DNA of 37,099 bases from CAZXCQ01 sp964639275 (GCA_964639275.1 CAZXCQ010000017.1:1-37099), one strand, 5' to 3'; shown: positions 1-7,481, counted from the first letter of the stretch. Numbers and translations are program-made. Notes: generated from the sequence alone by a model not told the origin.

Positions 1-30
1 CAGTCAGGATGGGCCTCTCCGCCGTTTTGA

Positions 31-171
31 TCAATTTTTTTCCGGAATGGGGGTTTTATTCGTCCACCATTCTTTCGTTTCTTTTCGTCGGTATCTTATA
101 TCAAGGTCTTTTCTCTGATCATAATAATAACTAGGAACGGTCGTATCCAAATATAATGATCTTTTGATCAT
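31..171 (-). pseudogene. Fragment of a PIN-domain (VapC-like) toxin gene
   Basis: From an ATG at 171 the minus strand reads 46 residues beginning MIKRSLYLDTTVPSYYYD and reaching RRKETKEWW. This resembles the N-terminus of PIN-domain ribonuclease toxins: a first beta strand with the metal-binding Asp (LDTT), a PSYY segment, then an R..T..WW motif. PIN proteins normally run to about 130-160 residues, but this frame stops at 31. A T7 run at 35-41 (A7 on the coding strand) lies just before the stop, and another frame stays open beyond it to the window edge, so a homopolymer frameshift is plausible. No antitoxin is adjacent upstream. I infer a decayed or frameshifted toxin gene; similarity is by motif only. 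Confidence 0.4.
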
Positions 172-452
172 TTGGCATAAAATCCTTCCAGATTCCGGAA
201 ACCCATTTTTTGAATATCTATTTGAGAAATTACAGAAAAGTCCTCTGGGCGGTGTCAAGAGATATGGCGGAGATGCTGTTTGTGGACAATGGCGAAAGAA
301 TTCGACCCTGGTTGAATACCCTAAAGAGGCCTGGTTTAACCCCAGTACCATCTCCCGGAGCTACAGGGTAAACGGGGCCCCGATAGCGGGATCTCCACCC
401 CGCTACGACACCCGGGGCGGGCAGAACCCGCTCAGAACACGGAGGTCTACCT

Positions 453-485
453 TTACCCATTTTAGCCTTAGGCACTTTTGGGTAA
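453..485. repeat. REP-like 33-bp palindrome, copy 1
   Basis: An imperfect palindrome starts TTACCCA and ends TGGGTAA, with an inner GCC/GGC stem. A second copy of the same length lies at 1294-1326. Ends and spacing are conserved while the centre differs, as in structure-selected repetitive extragenic palindromes. Confidence 0.6.
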
Positions 486-501
486 TACAGGTTGGGAGGC
501 G

Positions 502-530
502 AAAAGGCTGGGAAGCTAGGAGGCGGTGAG
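502..530. repeat. GA-rich AAGCTGGG-type repeat, copy 1
   Basis: A purine-rich segment built around GGCTGGGAAGCTAGGAGGC. A closely similar segment lies at 1250-1285. Both sit within about 60 bp of a copy of the 33-bp palindrome, so the two repeats appear to travel together. Confidence 0.45.
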
Positions 531-646
531 GCCGGAAAGCTGCAAAACAAGAAGGCAGGAGGAAAGAAAGAGTGAGGTGGGGGACGGGGCAAGGATGACG
601 CAAGACTGACGAATGAAGTTTCGGCATTAGTGTTTTAAAAGGGGAG

Positions 647-982
647 CTATCCCGACTCAGGGGCACCTTGCTGGACGCTTCGACGAAATTGGCTGAGGCG
701 AACATCCCCCCCGGGCAGATGGGCAATCAATTCAAGTTCGCCGCCAAGCGCCTCTATGATGCGGCTGAGCGTGCCTATTTGCATATCATCCTGACTTTCT
801 ATCTTTGACAGGGTGGGTTGCTTGATTTTCAGCGCTGCGGCCAATTCTTTTTGTGTGAACCCTACCTGTTTACGGATCTCCGCCAATAGCATATCCGCCA
901 TGATTTTCTTGGCTTTGATCTCGGCCCGGGCTTGGCGTTCCGGGGCCATTTGTGCCTCCAATTTTTTAAAATTGCGCGGCAT
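647..982 (-). CDS. Xre-family antitoxin (HigA-like)
   Basis: This encodes 111 residues from the ATG at 982. The N-terminal MPRNFKKLEAQM...ARAEIKAKKIMADM helix precedes a helix-turn-helix (about residues 39-62, RKQVGFTQKELAAALKIKQP), followed by SKIESQDDMQIGTLSRIIEALGGELEL, typical of antitoxins paired with RelE/HigB toxins. Such proteins neutralise the toxin and repress their own operon. A TTG three bases upstream (985) is in frame, but the ATG is preferred because it overlaps the TGA of the toxin gene as TGATG, the normal toxin-first, translationally coupled arrangement. The toxin itself is broken, so this is an orphaned antitoxin. Its C-terminus (about the last 15 residues) looks unrelated to the family and may be read-through into former intergenic sequence. 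Confidence 0.85.
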   Translation of the reverse strand: MPRNFKKLEAQMAPERQARAEIKAKKIMADMLLAEIRKQVGFTQKELAAALKIKQPTLSKIESQDDMQIGTLSRIIEALGGELELIAHLPGGDVRLSQFRRSVQQGAPESG

Positions 983-1140
983 CAAATTTCTCCTTTGTTT
1001 TGAAGTCCCTGCAAATGCTCATCCAGGAGTTTGTCGGCCAGTGGAACCATCCGCTCCTAAAACCGCTTTTCCCCGGTTTTGCATCCCCCGATCAGGAGTA
1101 TTGCATGCCGGAGCGGAAGTCCCGCTATGACCTCCTCCAT
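982..1140 (-). pseudogene. RelE/HigB-like toxin, interrupted by a stop codon
   Basis: Reading on the minus strand from 1140, the frame gives LPLRHAILLIGGCKTGEKRF, then an in-frame TAG at 1057-1059, then ERMVPLADKLLDEHLQGL and a TGA at 982-984. This matches the C-terminal half of RelE/ParE-type mRNA-interferase toxins (a LLIGG.KTG...FYE.M.P.AD.L.DEHL pattern), with the expected Tyr codon after KRF replaced by TAG. Upstream, matching residues lie in other frames, so the N-terminal half is also frameshifted or deleted. It sits immediately upstream of, and overlaps, the Xre antitoxin gene. Loss of toxin with retained antitoxin is the expected direction of decay. Confidence 0.6.
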
Positions 1141-1249
1141 ATGCGCAAACAGTCGTTATGGCTGGATCTGCGCCTGATCGCGCTGTCTTTCTGGATCAGC
1201 TTTCGGGGGGAATGGGAAACTCGCGGCAAAAAAACCTGAGACAACGGCT

Positions 1250-1285
1250 CAAAAGCTGGGAAGCTGGGGCGCTGGGAGGCTGAAG
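1250..1285. repeat. GA-rich AAGCTGGG-type repeat, copy 2
   Basis: A segment with repeated AAGCTGGG / GCTGGGAGGCTG blocks, similar to 502-530. It lies just downstream of the 2-hydroxyacid dehydrogenase gene and next to palindrome copy 2. Confidence 0.45.
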
Positions 1286-1293
1286 GGGGCCCT

Positions 1294-1326
1294 TTACCCA
1301 TTTCGGCCCAAGGCGGTTTTGGGTAA
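1294..1326. repeat. REP-like 33-bp palindrome, copy 2 (inside a coding end)
   Basis: It has the same termini and length as 453-485. Read on the minus strand, the palindrome encodes the last ten residues (LPKTALGRNG) and the stop codon of the 2-hydroxyacid dehydrogenase, so the repeat has become its 3' coding end. Confidence 0.6.
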
Positions 1327-2298
1327 GGGAAGCTGCTGGAGTGCTTCCGGATTTACGACAAACCGGGGTTTTCGGCCTTCCAGGACCGCCGCCATGTCAA
1401 TGGCCATGGATTTGAAGGACCGGTATAAGGCCCTTTTGGTCATGGCCATGGCATGCGGGGAGGTGAGGCAGTTGGGCATCTTGAATATGGGATGATTGAT
1501 GTCGGGCGGTTCAGGGTCAAATACGTCCAATCCCACCCCGGCGAGTGGGCCGTCCCTCAAGGCCTTATAGAGGATATCGAGGTTTTCAATCAGTCCTCCC
1601 CGCGCAAGATTGATCAGGTAGGCCCCGGGCTTCATAAGCTTTAGGCGGCGGGTGTTTATAAGCCCCCGACTGGACTCATTTAGCGAGGCATGCAGAGAGA
1701 CAAAATCGGATCGCCTTAAGAGTTCGTTGAGTTCAACCCGCTCAACGCCCAGGCCCTCTGCCGTCTCTTCCGCCACATAGGGATCATAGGCGATAACGGT
1801 CATGTTAAAGGGCCGCATCAATTCAGCCAGTCTTTGGCCGGTATTTCCAAGGCCTACAATCCCCAGCGTTGCGCCGTCAAGATCACCGCCGCTCTGGGCG
1901 AACCGGCACATCCAGTCCCCTTTCTTGAGCTGCGCGTCCCAGTGGATCACCTTCTTGCATAAGGCCAACATAAAGGTAATGGCGGCTTCGGCCACGGCCT
2001 GAGAATTGGCACCCGGGGTTATGATGACCGGTATCTTTCTGGCGGTTGCAGCCTTAATATCCACGTTATCATAACCCACGCCGGATCGGCCGATCACCTT
2101 GAGGGCCTTCGCCGCGTCGATGATTCGCGAGTTTCCGATCCCATCTCCCCGCAAGACCAGCCCCACAGCACCATCGATAATCTCTAGCAGCGCCTCTTCT
2201 GAGTTGTCTCTGGCAATGACAATTTCTCCAAAGGGCGCCAATATATCCACGGCAACTTTGTCGATTGGTCCGCTGCCCGCAATCCTGGGCCTTTTCAT
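1294..2298 (-). CDS. D-2-hydroxyacid dehydrogenase (phosphoglycerate dehydrogenase-like)
   Basis: A 334-residue NAD-dependent D-2-hydroxyacid dehydrogenase. The N-terminal substrate domain carries the loop GRSGVGYDNVD (70-80). The Rossmann motif GLGNTG is at 149-154, with an acidic residue at the following strand end (YDPY). The catalytic triad is visible: Arg233 (NLARGG), Glu263 (DPEPP) and His282 (SPHAMAMT). The family interconverts 2-hydroxyacids and 2-oxoacids in the cytoplasm; the exact substrate cannot be read. The ATG at 2298 follows GGAGGAG by 5 bases and starts 11 bases after the HpcH aldolase stop, so the two are co-transcribed. The last residues (LPKTALGRNG) come from a palindromic repeat and are not part of the family fold. 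It lacks the ACT domain of many serine-pathway SerA enzymes, favouring a catabolic role. Confidence 0.85.
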   Translation of the reverse strand: MKRPRIAGSGPIDKVAVDILAPFGEIVIARDNSEEALLEIIDGAVGLVLRGDGIGNSRIIDAAKALKVIGRSGVGYDNVDIKAATARKIPVIITPGANSQAVAEAAITFMLALCKKVIHWDAQLKKGDWMCRFAQSGGDLDGATLGIVGLGNTGQRLAELMRPFNMTVIAYDPYVAEETAEGLGVERVELNELLRRSDFVSLHASLNESSRGLINTRRLKLMKPGAYLINLARGGLIENLDILYKALRDGPLAGVGLDVFDPEPPDINHPIFKMPNCLTSPHAMAMTKRALYRSFKSMAIDMAAVLEGRKPRFVVNPEALQQLPLPKTALGRNG

Positions 2299-2309
2299 GG
2301 AGACTCCTC

Positions 2310-3074
2310 CTATGCCTTAAACTTCGCACACGTGGAAGCCAAATTCCTCAAACCGCTTGCAACCATCCCCCCGTCCGATCCAACAACAAGAAAGGTAAAT
2401 CCATTGGCGATCCATTTTTCAAGATGGTCCAGATTGGGCACCAATATCCCGGCGGCCTTGCCGTTTTTCTTGCAGGCCGTGGAGACATTATCCATTGCAT
2501 CCAGAAAGCGGGGGTGTTCAAACTGCTGGGCAATCCCCAGGTTGACACTCAGATCCAGTGGCCCGATAAACAGGACGTCGATGCCATCGACGGCGGCAAT
2601 TTGAGGTGCGTTGTTGACCCCTTCCTCGCTCTCTATCTGCACGATGGTCAGGAGATTGCTGTTGGCCTTTTGAAAATACTCGTCAAAGTCCTGGCCAAAT
2701 CCACAGGCACGATTGAATTTTGCCACCCCGCGTATCCCTTCAGGCGGGTACCTCATCGCCTCTGCGGCCTGTTTGGCCTCCGCGGCCGTATTTACATAGG
2801 GGACCATGACACCGACGGCACCCAGGTCCAAAACCCGCTTAAACCGGGGGACCTCGTTCCAGGCGATACGCACCACCGGCGGGGCATTGCCGATGCTGGC
2901 TGCCTGCATCTGGGTGATCAATTCGCTGTAATCGCCGGTCCCATGTTCACAGTCGATCCATGTCCAGTCAAATCCTCCAGTGCTGATCATCTCCACCGTC
3001 AGGCTGGAGCCGAGATTGGCCCCAACCCCAAACATGACCTCACCACTCAATACACGCTCACGGATAAACCTCAT
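2310..3074 (-). CDS. HpcH/HpaI-family class II aldolase
   Basis: A 254-residue divalent-metal aldolase of the 2-keto-3-deoxy acid (GarL/HpaI) type. It cleaves 4-hydroxy-2-oxo acids to pyruvate and an aldehyde. Expected residues are present: His44 (DCEHG), Arg69 (VVRIAW), the metal-binding Glu148 (QIESEEG) and Asp174 (GPLDLS). Length is normal for the family. The start at 3074 is preceded by an AGGAGA-type ribosome site. It lies between the LarA-like gene and the 2-hydroxyacid dehydrogenase on the same strand. A paralogue is at 34896-35669. The aldehyde product is not defined by sequence; a short hydroxyaldehyde is the usual outcome. Confidence 0.88.
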   Translation of the reverse strand: MRFIRERVLSGEVMFGVGANLGSSLTVEMISTGGFDWTWIDCEHGTGDYSELITQMQAASIGNAPPVVRIAWNEVPRFKRVLDLGAVGVMVPYVNTAAEAKQAAEAMRYPPEGIRGVAKFNRACGFGQDFDEYFQKANSNLLTIVQIESEEGVNNAPQIAAVDGIDVLFIGPLDLSVNLGIAQQFEHPRFLDAMDNVSTACKKNGKAAGILVPNLDHLEKWIANGFTFLVVGSDGGMVASGLRNLASTCAKFKA

Positions 3075-3174
3075 AAGAAATCTCTCCTTTTCTGGTATCT
3101 TCCATTTGTATGGTTTACGGCTGGTTCAATCGCCGGATGTTCGGGCAAAACCCGGGGTGAGGGGTTGAAGCGGG

Positions 3175-4425
3175 CTACCCTTCAAACGAAAAGAGCCTTC
3201 CCTCATCTGTAAACCGGAGCTGGAGCGGCCTGTCATCCACCGTGATCCCTTCTCTGGAACGGAGCTCGGAGACCACCCTGTCTGTGGCCCAAAAGGTCTC
3301 CAGAGAACCGGTATTGGAGATCCGGGCCATCCGGACATCCAGGGGATCAGGAACACCGTTCAGGGCGGTTTGCAGGGCGACCCGGTCATTCTCAAGGGCG
3401 ATGGGCAACCGGGTGCTTCTCAGTATTCCCGATGTCAGGGCATTCATTTGCGTCGCATGGAAATCGATTTTATTCATTACCCTCTGGGTCGTCAGGTCGG
3501 CCATGCCTATGCCTGTTGCGTTGCCGTGGGACTTTGGTGTCAGATCCAGAACCACCAGCGTCCGGTAGTCCGGTTCCCTGGGCCCGCCCTCTCTGCGCCA
3601 GAATCCGATCACATTGGGATCGATTCCGGCACCGCTGATATCCTTTCCCATCTCATCCACCACAAGGATATCGAGATCATTCACGGGCAACCTGGGAAAA
3701 AGCGTCCAGGCCTCCTGCAGCAATTCCCTGTCCAGGTCGATAAATTCTTCGGGCCGGGCCAGCCTTATGCTGTGTGTTCCGCCTTTTGCGTTTTCCGTCA
3801 CGGCAATACCGCACAGGATAGGGGCCTTTTCGATGATCATTCGGGCAGCAGGCACAATCGTATCGCCCAGGTTAAACTTATGCATATTGGAGGCGCCCTT
3901 TTGCTTTCCGCAGCCAACGGCCAGGATCTTGCAAAGACCCGATTCAACCTCCCCCCTAAAGGCCGTGTGCGGTTTTACCCGATTGATAACAACGATATGG
4001 TCCGCTTCAAGCGCGTCTTTTGAGAAAAAGACCTCGGCACCCGAATCCAGACGTCCCAGTGAAACAACATCCATATTTGAAACGACCGGCACACCCATTT
4101 CGGCCTCAGAAATCCCGAGTTCTGCCAGCACCTGGGCCTGTCCCTCTCCGGTGGCCCCGCCATGGGACCCCATGGCCGGTATGACAAACGGTTTGAGTCC
4201 CATGGCCCGAAGGCGCTCAACCACCGCTGCGACGAGGCTCTTGAGATCATGCGTTCCCCTCGATGCAACCCCAATAGCAACCGTCTGCCCTGGCTTGATT
4301 TTGTCCCCAGGGCGAAGGCCCTCAAACTGCCGGCCAACCATCGCCTCCACATCTTTTATAGAGGTGACGTCAAAACGCTGTCTAACCCGATAAAACGTTG
4401 GAAATTGTGTCTTTTCTTTATCCAT
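3175..4425 (-). CDS. LarA-family (DUF2088) nickel-pincer racemase homologue
   Basis: A 416-residue protein of the lactate racemase LarA superfamily, which epimerises or racemises 2-hydroxyacids by hydride transfer using a nickel-pincer nucleotide. The residues align by spacing with those known in Lactobacillus LarA (His108, His174, Lys184, His200): His88 (GSHGGAT), His153 (VKPHTAF), Lys166 (GLCKILAVG, the expected covalent cofactor site) and His182 (ASNMHKF). An additional SRGTH motif lies at 55-59. The family includes many non-lactate enzymes, so the substrate is unknown. No larB, larC or larE cofactor genes are in this window. The gene sits in a minus-strand operon with an aldolase and a dehydrogenase, which suits a role in fixing the stereochemistry of an imported hydroxyacid. 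The start at 4425 has a GGGAGG sequence upstream at slightly long spacing. Confidence 0.78.
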   Translation of the reverse strand: MDKEKTQFPTFYRVRQRFDVTSIKDVEAMVGRQFEGLRPGDKIKPGQTVAIGVASRGTHDLKSLVAAVVERLRAMGLKPFVIPAMGSHGGATGEGQAQVLAELGISEAEMGVPVVSNMDVVSLGRLDSGAEVFFSKDALEADHIVVINRVKPHTAFRGEVESGLCKILAVGCGKQKGASNMHKFNLGDTIVPAARMIIEKAPILCGIAVTENAKGGTHSIRLARPEEFIDLDRELLQEAWTLFPRLPVNDLDILVVDEMGKDISGAGIDPNVIGFWRREGGPREPDYRTLVVLDLTPKSHGNATGIGMADLTTQRVMNKIDFHATQMNALTSGILRSTRLPIALENDRVALQTALNGVPDPLDVRMARISNTGSLETFWATDRVVSELRSREGITVDDRPLQLRFTDEGRLFSFEG

Positions 4426-4620
4426 AAACCCGTTGACCTCCCGGTACCCTTTTGCTCTTATGGCTCCCCGAAATCACAGAGATTTGATGACTTTTCAATA
4501 GTCCGGGGGCCGGCTTCTGGATTGTGGCGTGGCAGGAGAGTCGTGCAGCAAAGGGCCCGCTCAAAGCAAACACAAGCGCCCCCCACCAGGTCGGACGGCC
4601 CCTTCCTGCAATAACCCGAA
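4426..4620. other. Intergenic spacer between VOC and LarA-like genes
   Basis: 195 bases without a credible ORF. It holds the LarA-like gene's ribosome site. No clear terminator or promoter was recognised, so the VOC gene may or may not be co-transcribed with the downstream genes. Confidence 0.3.
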
Positions 4621-5004
4621 TCAACCCAACGGCTGAACCAGTTCGATAACGATGTTGTCTGGCCCCAAAAAGAAGGCTATCCTTACATTGCCGGCATCAT
4701 TGGGCTTGATGGTGAAGGTAAACCCCTTGTCCGTGAGTTGGTTGTAGGCCGCATCCACGTCCTCGACCTCGAGACCGAGATGGTGATACCCGAACCGCGG
4801 CTCTGAGGCATCATTGACGATCTTTTCATTCTCGTTCGCCACCCGGAGATTGACGGTAGTCCCTTCGAGATCGAGTTTGGCCCCATCGGCCGTGCCGAAT
4901 TTCCGCCGCTCAACCAGCTCGGCACCTAGGATGTCGGTGAAGAACCCAATCATTTCGTTTAGATCGCTGCAGAGCAGATGCAGATGATGATATCGATATT
5001 TCAT
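4621..5004 (-). CDS. VOC-superfamily (glyoxalase/dioxygenase fold) protein
   Basis: 127 residues with the paired beta-alpha-beta-beta-beta modules of the vicinal oxygen chelate fold. The first module starts HHLHLLCSDLNEMIGFFTDILGAEL; the second is FGYHHLGLEVEDVDAAYNQL...ITIKP-like and ends NIVIELVQPLG. Candidate metal ligands are His7/His9, an acidic residue in each module, and the Glu of VIELVQ. The family includes glyoxalases, methylmalonyl-CoA epimerases and dioxygenases, and the substrate is not deducible here. An epimerase-like role would fit the racemase and aldolase neighbours. AGGAGGGG precedes the ATG at 5004. It is probably the first gene of the minus-strand operon, divergent from the GntR regulator. 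Confidence 0.75.
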   Translation of the reverse strand: MKYRYHHLHLLCSDLNEMIGFFTDILGAELVERRKFGTADGAKLDLEGTTVNLRVANENEKIVNDASEPRFGYHHLGLEVEDVDAAYNQLTDKGFTFTIKPNDAGNVRIAFFLGPDNIVIELVQPLG

Positions 5005-5517
5005 ACGCCCCTCCTTTGTCCATGCAGGATGTCTCAGTTTGATTTTAAAAACCGGTCATCTCACCGACAGGGCAATCCAACCACCCCGCAGGGGAGATTG
5101 AACCAAGGCCCCGCCATACTTGCCCCTCCTTAAGGGGGCCTTCCATCTGGCGTGATTTGATACCCGAAGCAGGCACCGCAGCATCCGTGGAATCACAACC
5201 GGCCGGCACACCGGACAGCCCATCTGTCCATCTCTTTCGGCGCAATAGAGCCCGGCCAATGCTACGCCATCTTTCAAAGGTTTTCTTAGTCTATCCTATC
5301 ACCTTTATCAAGACTTTTGTGCAAGTCCTGCGAGAAGGCCTTCAGGAGCGAAGGGGGCCAATGAATGAATTTCGGGTCGCGGATACAAAAAAAACTTGAC
5401 GGGATTGAAAATATATTCAAAATATATTTTAAATATTTTTTAAATCCTCCCCTGGTATCATCATCTGGACCTTTTATTGGATTTTAACAAATAGATCATC
5501 TCATCGCGGAAGAAGCC
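5005..5517. promoter_or_regulatory. Divergent control region between VOC operon and gntR
   Basis: No convincing gene lies in this 513-base stretch; short frames are low-complexity. It must hold the promoters for the minus-strand VOC operon and the plus-strand regulator/TRAP genes. A GC-rich inverted repeat (GGCCCC about 5109 with GGGGCC about 5134) lies in the middle. The gntR-proximal end is very AT-rich (see 5408-5440). Confidence 0.45.
5408..5440. promoter_or_regulatory. Phased AT tracts upstream of gntR
   Basis: Three successive 11-base units start AAAATATATT (5408), AAAATATATT (5419) and TAAATATTTT (5430). The first two are identical over 10 bases. Repetition at about one helical turn predicts intrinsic curvature, or tandem binding sites, about 80-110 bases before the gntR start. 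A TTGACG hexamer lies just upstream (5396-5401). Confidence 0.45.
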
Positions 5518-6204
5518 ATGGCATCAAAAAAAAAGGAAAATCTGAGACTGAAGGCCTACAACACGATCAAACAGGAAATCGTGACCCTAAAGCTTTCGCC
5601 TGGTTCTTATCTGGAAAAAGAAAAGATCCAAAAACGGTTGAAGGTCGGATTAACGCCGGTGCGAGAGGCCTTACTCCAGCTGGAGGCGGAAGACCTGGTT
5701 GTCACTATTTCCAACAAGGGTTTCCACGTGAAGGATTTGAATTTCCATTCCATAAAGGATCTGCTCGAAAACCGGATGTTTCTGGAGAGATATGTCGCCT
5801 TTCTGGCAGTGAGGCGCATCACCGACAGGGAGATCGACGAACTGGAGGAAATCGCTGCCGAGATGAAGCAGATGGCTGAGGAGGACGGAGAGTACGATCT
5901 TGTCATGAAGGATATGGAATTTCACTCTCTTTTGGTCAAGAGTACAGGGAACAAACAGCTCGAAAAGCTCATGTCGCTTATCTATAACGAATGCCTCAGA
6001 ATATGGTTTATTTCTCACTATGAACAACTTGATGAATCTGTAGAAATGCACTTCAAGCTCTTGAAAGAACTGAGGAAAAGGGAATGGGGTTCTGTTGAAA
6101 AGGCCGTCATGGATCACAATACGGTCTTTGGAAAAAGGGTGTTGCACTACTTTGAACACCTCTTTTCCATGGGATACTCAGGCCAGGAGGATTTCACGCT
6201 GTGA
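5518..6204 (+). CDS. GntR-family transcriptional regulator (FCD type)
   Basis: 228 residues. The N-terminal winged helix-turn-helix (about residues 12-75) includes LSPGSYLEKEKIQKRL and LTPVREALLQLEAEDLV, followed by a wing ending KGFHVKDL. The remainder is an all-helical FCD ligand domain with the usual metal-binding signature elements (MEFHSLLV, and EMHFKLLKELRKRE near residues 180-195). FCD regulators respond to small carboxylates or hydroxyacids and are mostly repressors. It is transcribed divergently from the VOC-LarA-aldolase-dehydrogenase operon and just ahead of TRAP system 1, so it probably controls both. The ATG at 5518 lacks a strong Shine-Dalgarno (GGAAGAAGCC). Paralogous regulation for the right half is at 25533-26270. 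Confidence 0.85.
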   Translation: MASKKKENLRLKAYNTIKQEIVTLKLSPGSYLEKEKIQKRLKVGLTPVREALLQLEAEDLVVTISNKGFHVKDLNFHSIKDLLENRMFLERYVAFLAVRRITDREIDELEEIAAEMKQMAEEDGEYDLVMKDMEFHSLLVKSTGNKQLEKLMSLIYNECLRIWFISHYEQLDESVEMHFKLLKELRKREWGSVEKAVMDHNTVFGKRVLHYFEHLFSMGYSGQEDFTL

Positions 6205-6207
6205 CGC

Positions 6208-6435
6208 TTGATAAGAAAGGCCCTTCTTACGTGTGGCACAATATGCAGGGATGTTATCAAGGACCTCTTGGCGGCCCTCACGGCGAAACCAGCCATGGAC
6301 TCGATGGGGAAGGGCCGATATCTATCCAGAAACGCAGGGCCTGACGGCCCTGAGGTTGATATCTTGGCCGGTTTGGCCTCGGCGAAACCCAACAGGGTAG
6401 GCAAAGACCATCGTCGAAGCGGCCAAGAAAGGTAG
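6208..6435 (+). pseudogene. Possible decayed small gene between gntR and TRAP 1
   Basis: An open frame from a TTG at 6208 reads IRKALLTCGTICRDVIKDLL and later VDILAGLASAKPNRVG. Near its end the +1 frame reads KTIVEAAKKGR followed by TAA, which looks like a natural C-terminus; a single-base change in GTAGGCAAAGACC would join the two. I do not recognise a family. It may be a frameshifted remnant, or simply the leader of the TRAP operon. It contains a 7-bp hairpin (6335-6352). Confidence 0.2.
6335..6352 (+). other. Short hairpin in the leader of TRAP operon 1
   Basis: CAGGGCC-TGAC-GGCCCTG is a perfect 7-bp stem with a 4-base loop, about 130 bases upstream of dctP. There is no T-run, so it is more likely an RNA structure than a terminator. 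Confidence 0.35.
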
Positions 6436-6479
6436 GTAAGGAAGATGGAAAACCGGTAACATCAAGAAAGGAGGCAATT

Positions 6480-7481
6480 ATGAAAAAGAAGGCGTTTCTT
6501 TTGACTGTGGTCTTTTGCGTCGTATTGGCCTTTGGGCTGACTGCCTATGGTGCCCCCAAGTACATTCTAAAATTTGCCAACCCGGTCCCAAAGGACCATT
6601 CCTGGGGTCGGGCGGCTGAGAAGTTCAAAAACATGGTGGACGAGGCAACCAACGGGCAGGTGGAGGTCCGGGTCTTTCACGCGGGCGCCCTGGGTAAGAT
6701 CCGGGAGGCCCTGGAGATGGCCAAGGCCGGTACGGTTGACTTCGTCCTCTCCGGGACCGGCCATGTGACCGGATATGTCCCCGAGTTGGGCATAACGGTT
6801 CTTCCCTACCTGTGGAGGGACACGAAGACCATGTTTGAGGCCCTTGACGGCCCCATTGGACAGTACCTGGGAGAAAGGCTTTCTGCCAAGGGCTTCGTGG
6901 TCGTGGGATGGTGGGATAACGGCTTCAGGCATGTCTCCAACAACGCAAGACCGATCATCAAGGTGGAGGACATGAAGGGCCTTAAGATCCGCTGTCTACC
7001 GGCAAAGGTCCATGTCGCCTTCTTCAAGGCCCTGGGGGCTTCTCCAACCCCTATGGGTTGGACCGAACTCTATCAGGCCCTCCAGCAGGGCGTGGTTGAT
7101 GCCCAGGAAAACCCGCCTGCCATGGTCTACCTCGGAAAACTCCATGAGGTGCAAAAATACTATTCACTCACTAGCCATGTAAACGAGCCGGGTAACGTCC
7201 TGATGAGTAAGGTCACGCTGCAGAAGTTGCCCAAGGATCTCCAGCTGGCCATCAAGGTAGCCGCCCAGAAGGCTTCCATTTGGCAACGGGCTGCCAACGC
7301 AGCGGACAATGAGGCGGTTATGAAAAAACTCGTAGCGGCCGGGATGAAGATCAACGAGGTCCCACCGGCGACCATCGCAGAGTTCAGAAAGATTGCCCAG
7401 GGTATCTATCCTCAGGTGGTCAAGAGCTTTGGCCCCATGGGCAAGGAGATCGTAGACCTGGTGGTCTTCTTTAACAAATAG
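6480..7481 (+). CDS. dctP: TRAP transporter solute-binding protein (system 1)
   Basis: 333 residues, the periplasmic receptor of a tripartite sodium-driven carboxylate importer. A Sec signal peptide covers about residues 1-24 (KKKAFLLTVVFCVVLAFGLTAYG then A). The mature part follows the DctP pattern: LPYLWRD, NNARPI, then KGLKIRCLP with Arg171, the conserved residue that salt-bridges the substrate carboxylate, then MGWTELYQALQQGVVDAQENP, with the invariant Asn after QE. AAGGAGG lies 6 bases before the ATG. The membrane subunits follow at 7530 and 8063. Adjacent racemase/isomerase genes suggest a chiral or unsaturated dicarboxylate or hydroxyacid, but the substrate is not readable from sequence. 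Confidence 0.93.
   Translation: MKKKAFLLTVVFCVVLAFGLTAYGAPKYILKFANPVPKDHSWGRAAEKFKNMVDEATNGQVEVRVFHAGALGKIREALEMAKAGTVDFVLSGTGHVTGYVPELGITVLPYLWRDTKTMFEALDGPIGQYLGERLSAKGFVVVGWWDNGFRHVSNNARPIIKVEDMKGLKIRCLPAKVHVAFFKALGASPTPMGWTELYQALQQGVVDAQENPPAMVYLGKLHEVQKYYSLTSHVNEPGNVLMSKVTLQKLPKDLQLAIKVAAQKASIWQRAANAADNEAVMKKLVAAGMKINEVPPATIAEFRKIAQGIYPQVVKSFGPMGKEIVDLVVFFNK

Larger units (their letters stand above)
172..646. other. Gene-poor stretch with hairpins and GA-rich repeats
   Basis: No convincing coding region is present; open frames here cross the palindromic repeat at 453-485 and have biased, low-complexity translations. The stretch contains a hairpin with a 7-bp stem (TAGCGGG/CCCGCTA, about 388-410), the REP-like palindrome, and a purine-rich segment. 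It separates the PIN-toxin fragment from the end of the Xre antitoxin gene. Confidence 0.4.

Noticed and set aside
164..592. Overlapping open frames of about 120 residues on both strands
   Set aside because: They cross the 33-bp palindrome and GA-rich repeat, are proline/serine or arginine rich, and show no recognisable motif.
2265..3212. A 315-residue open frame on the plus strand
   Set aside because: It is antisense to the HpcH aldolase gene, which has clear family motifs and a ribosome site; the plus-strand translation has none.
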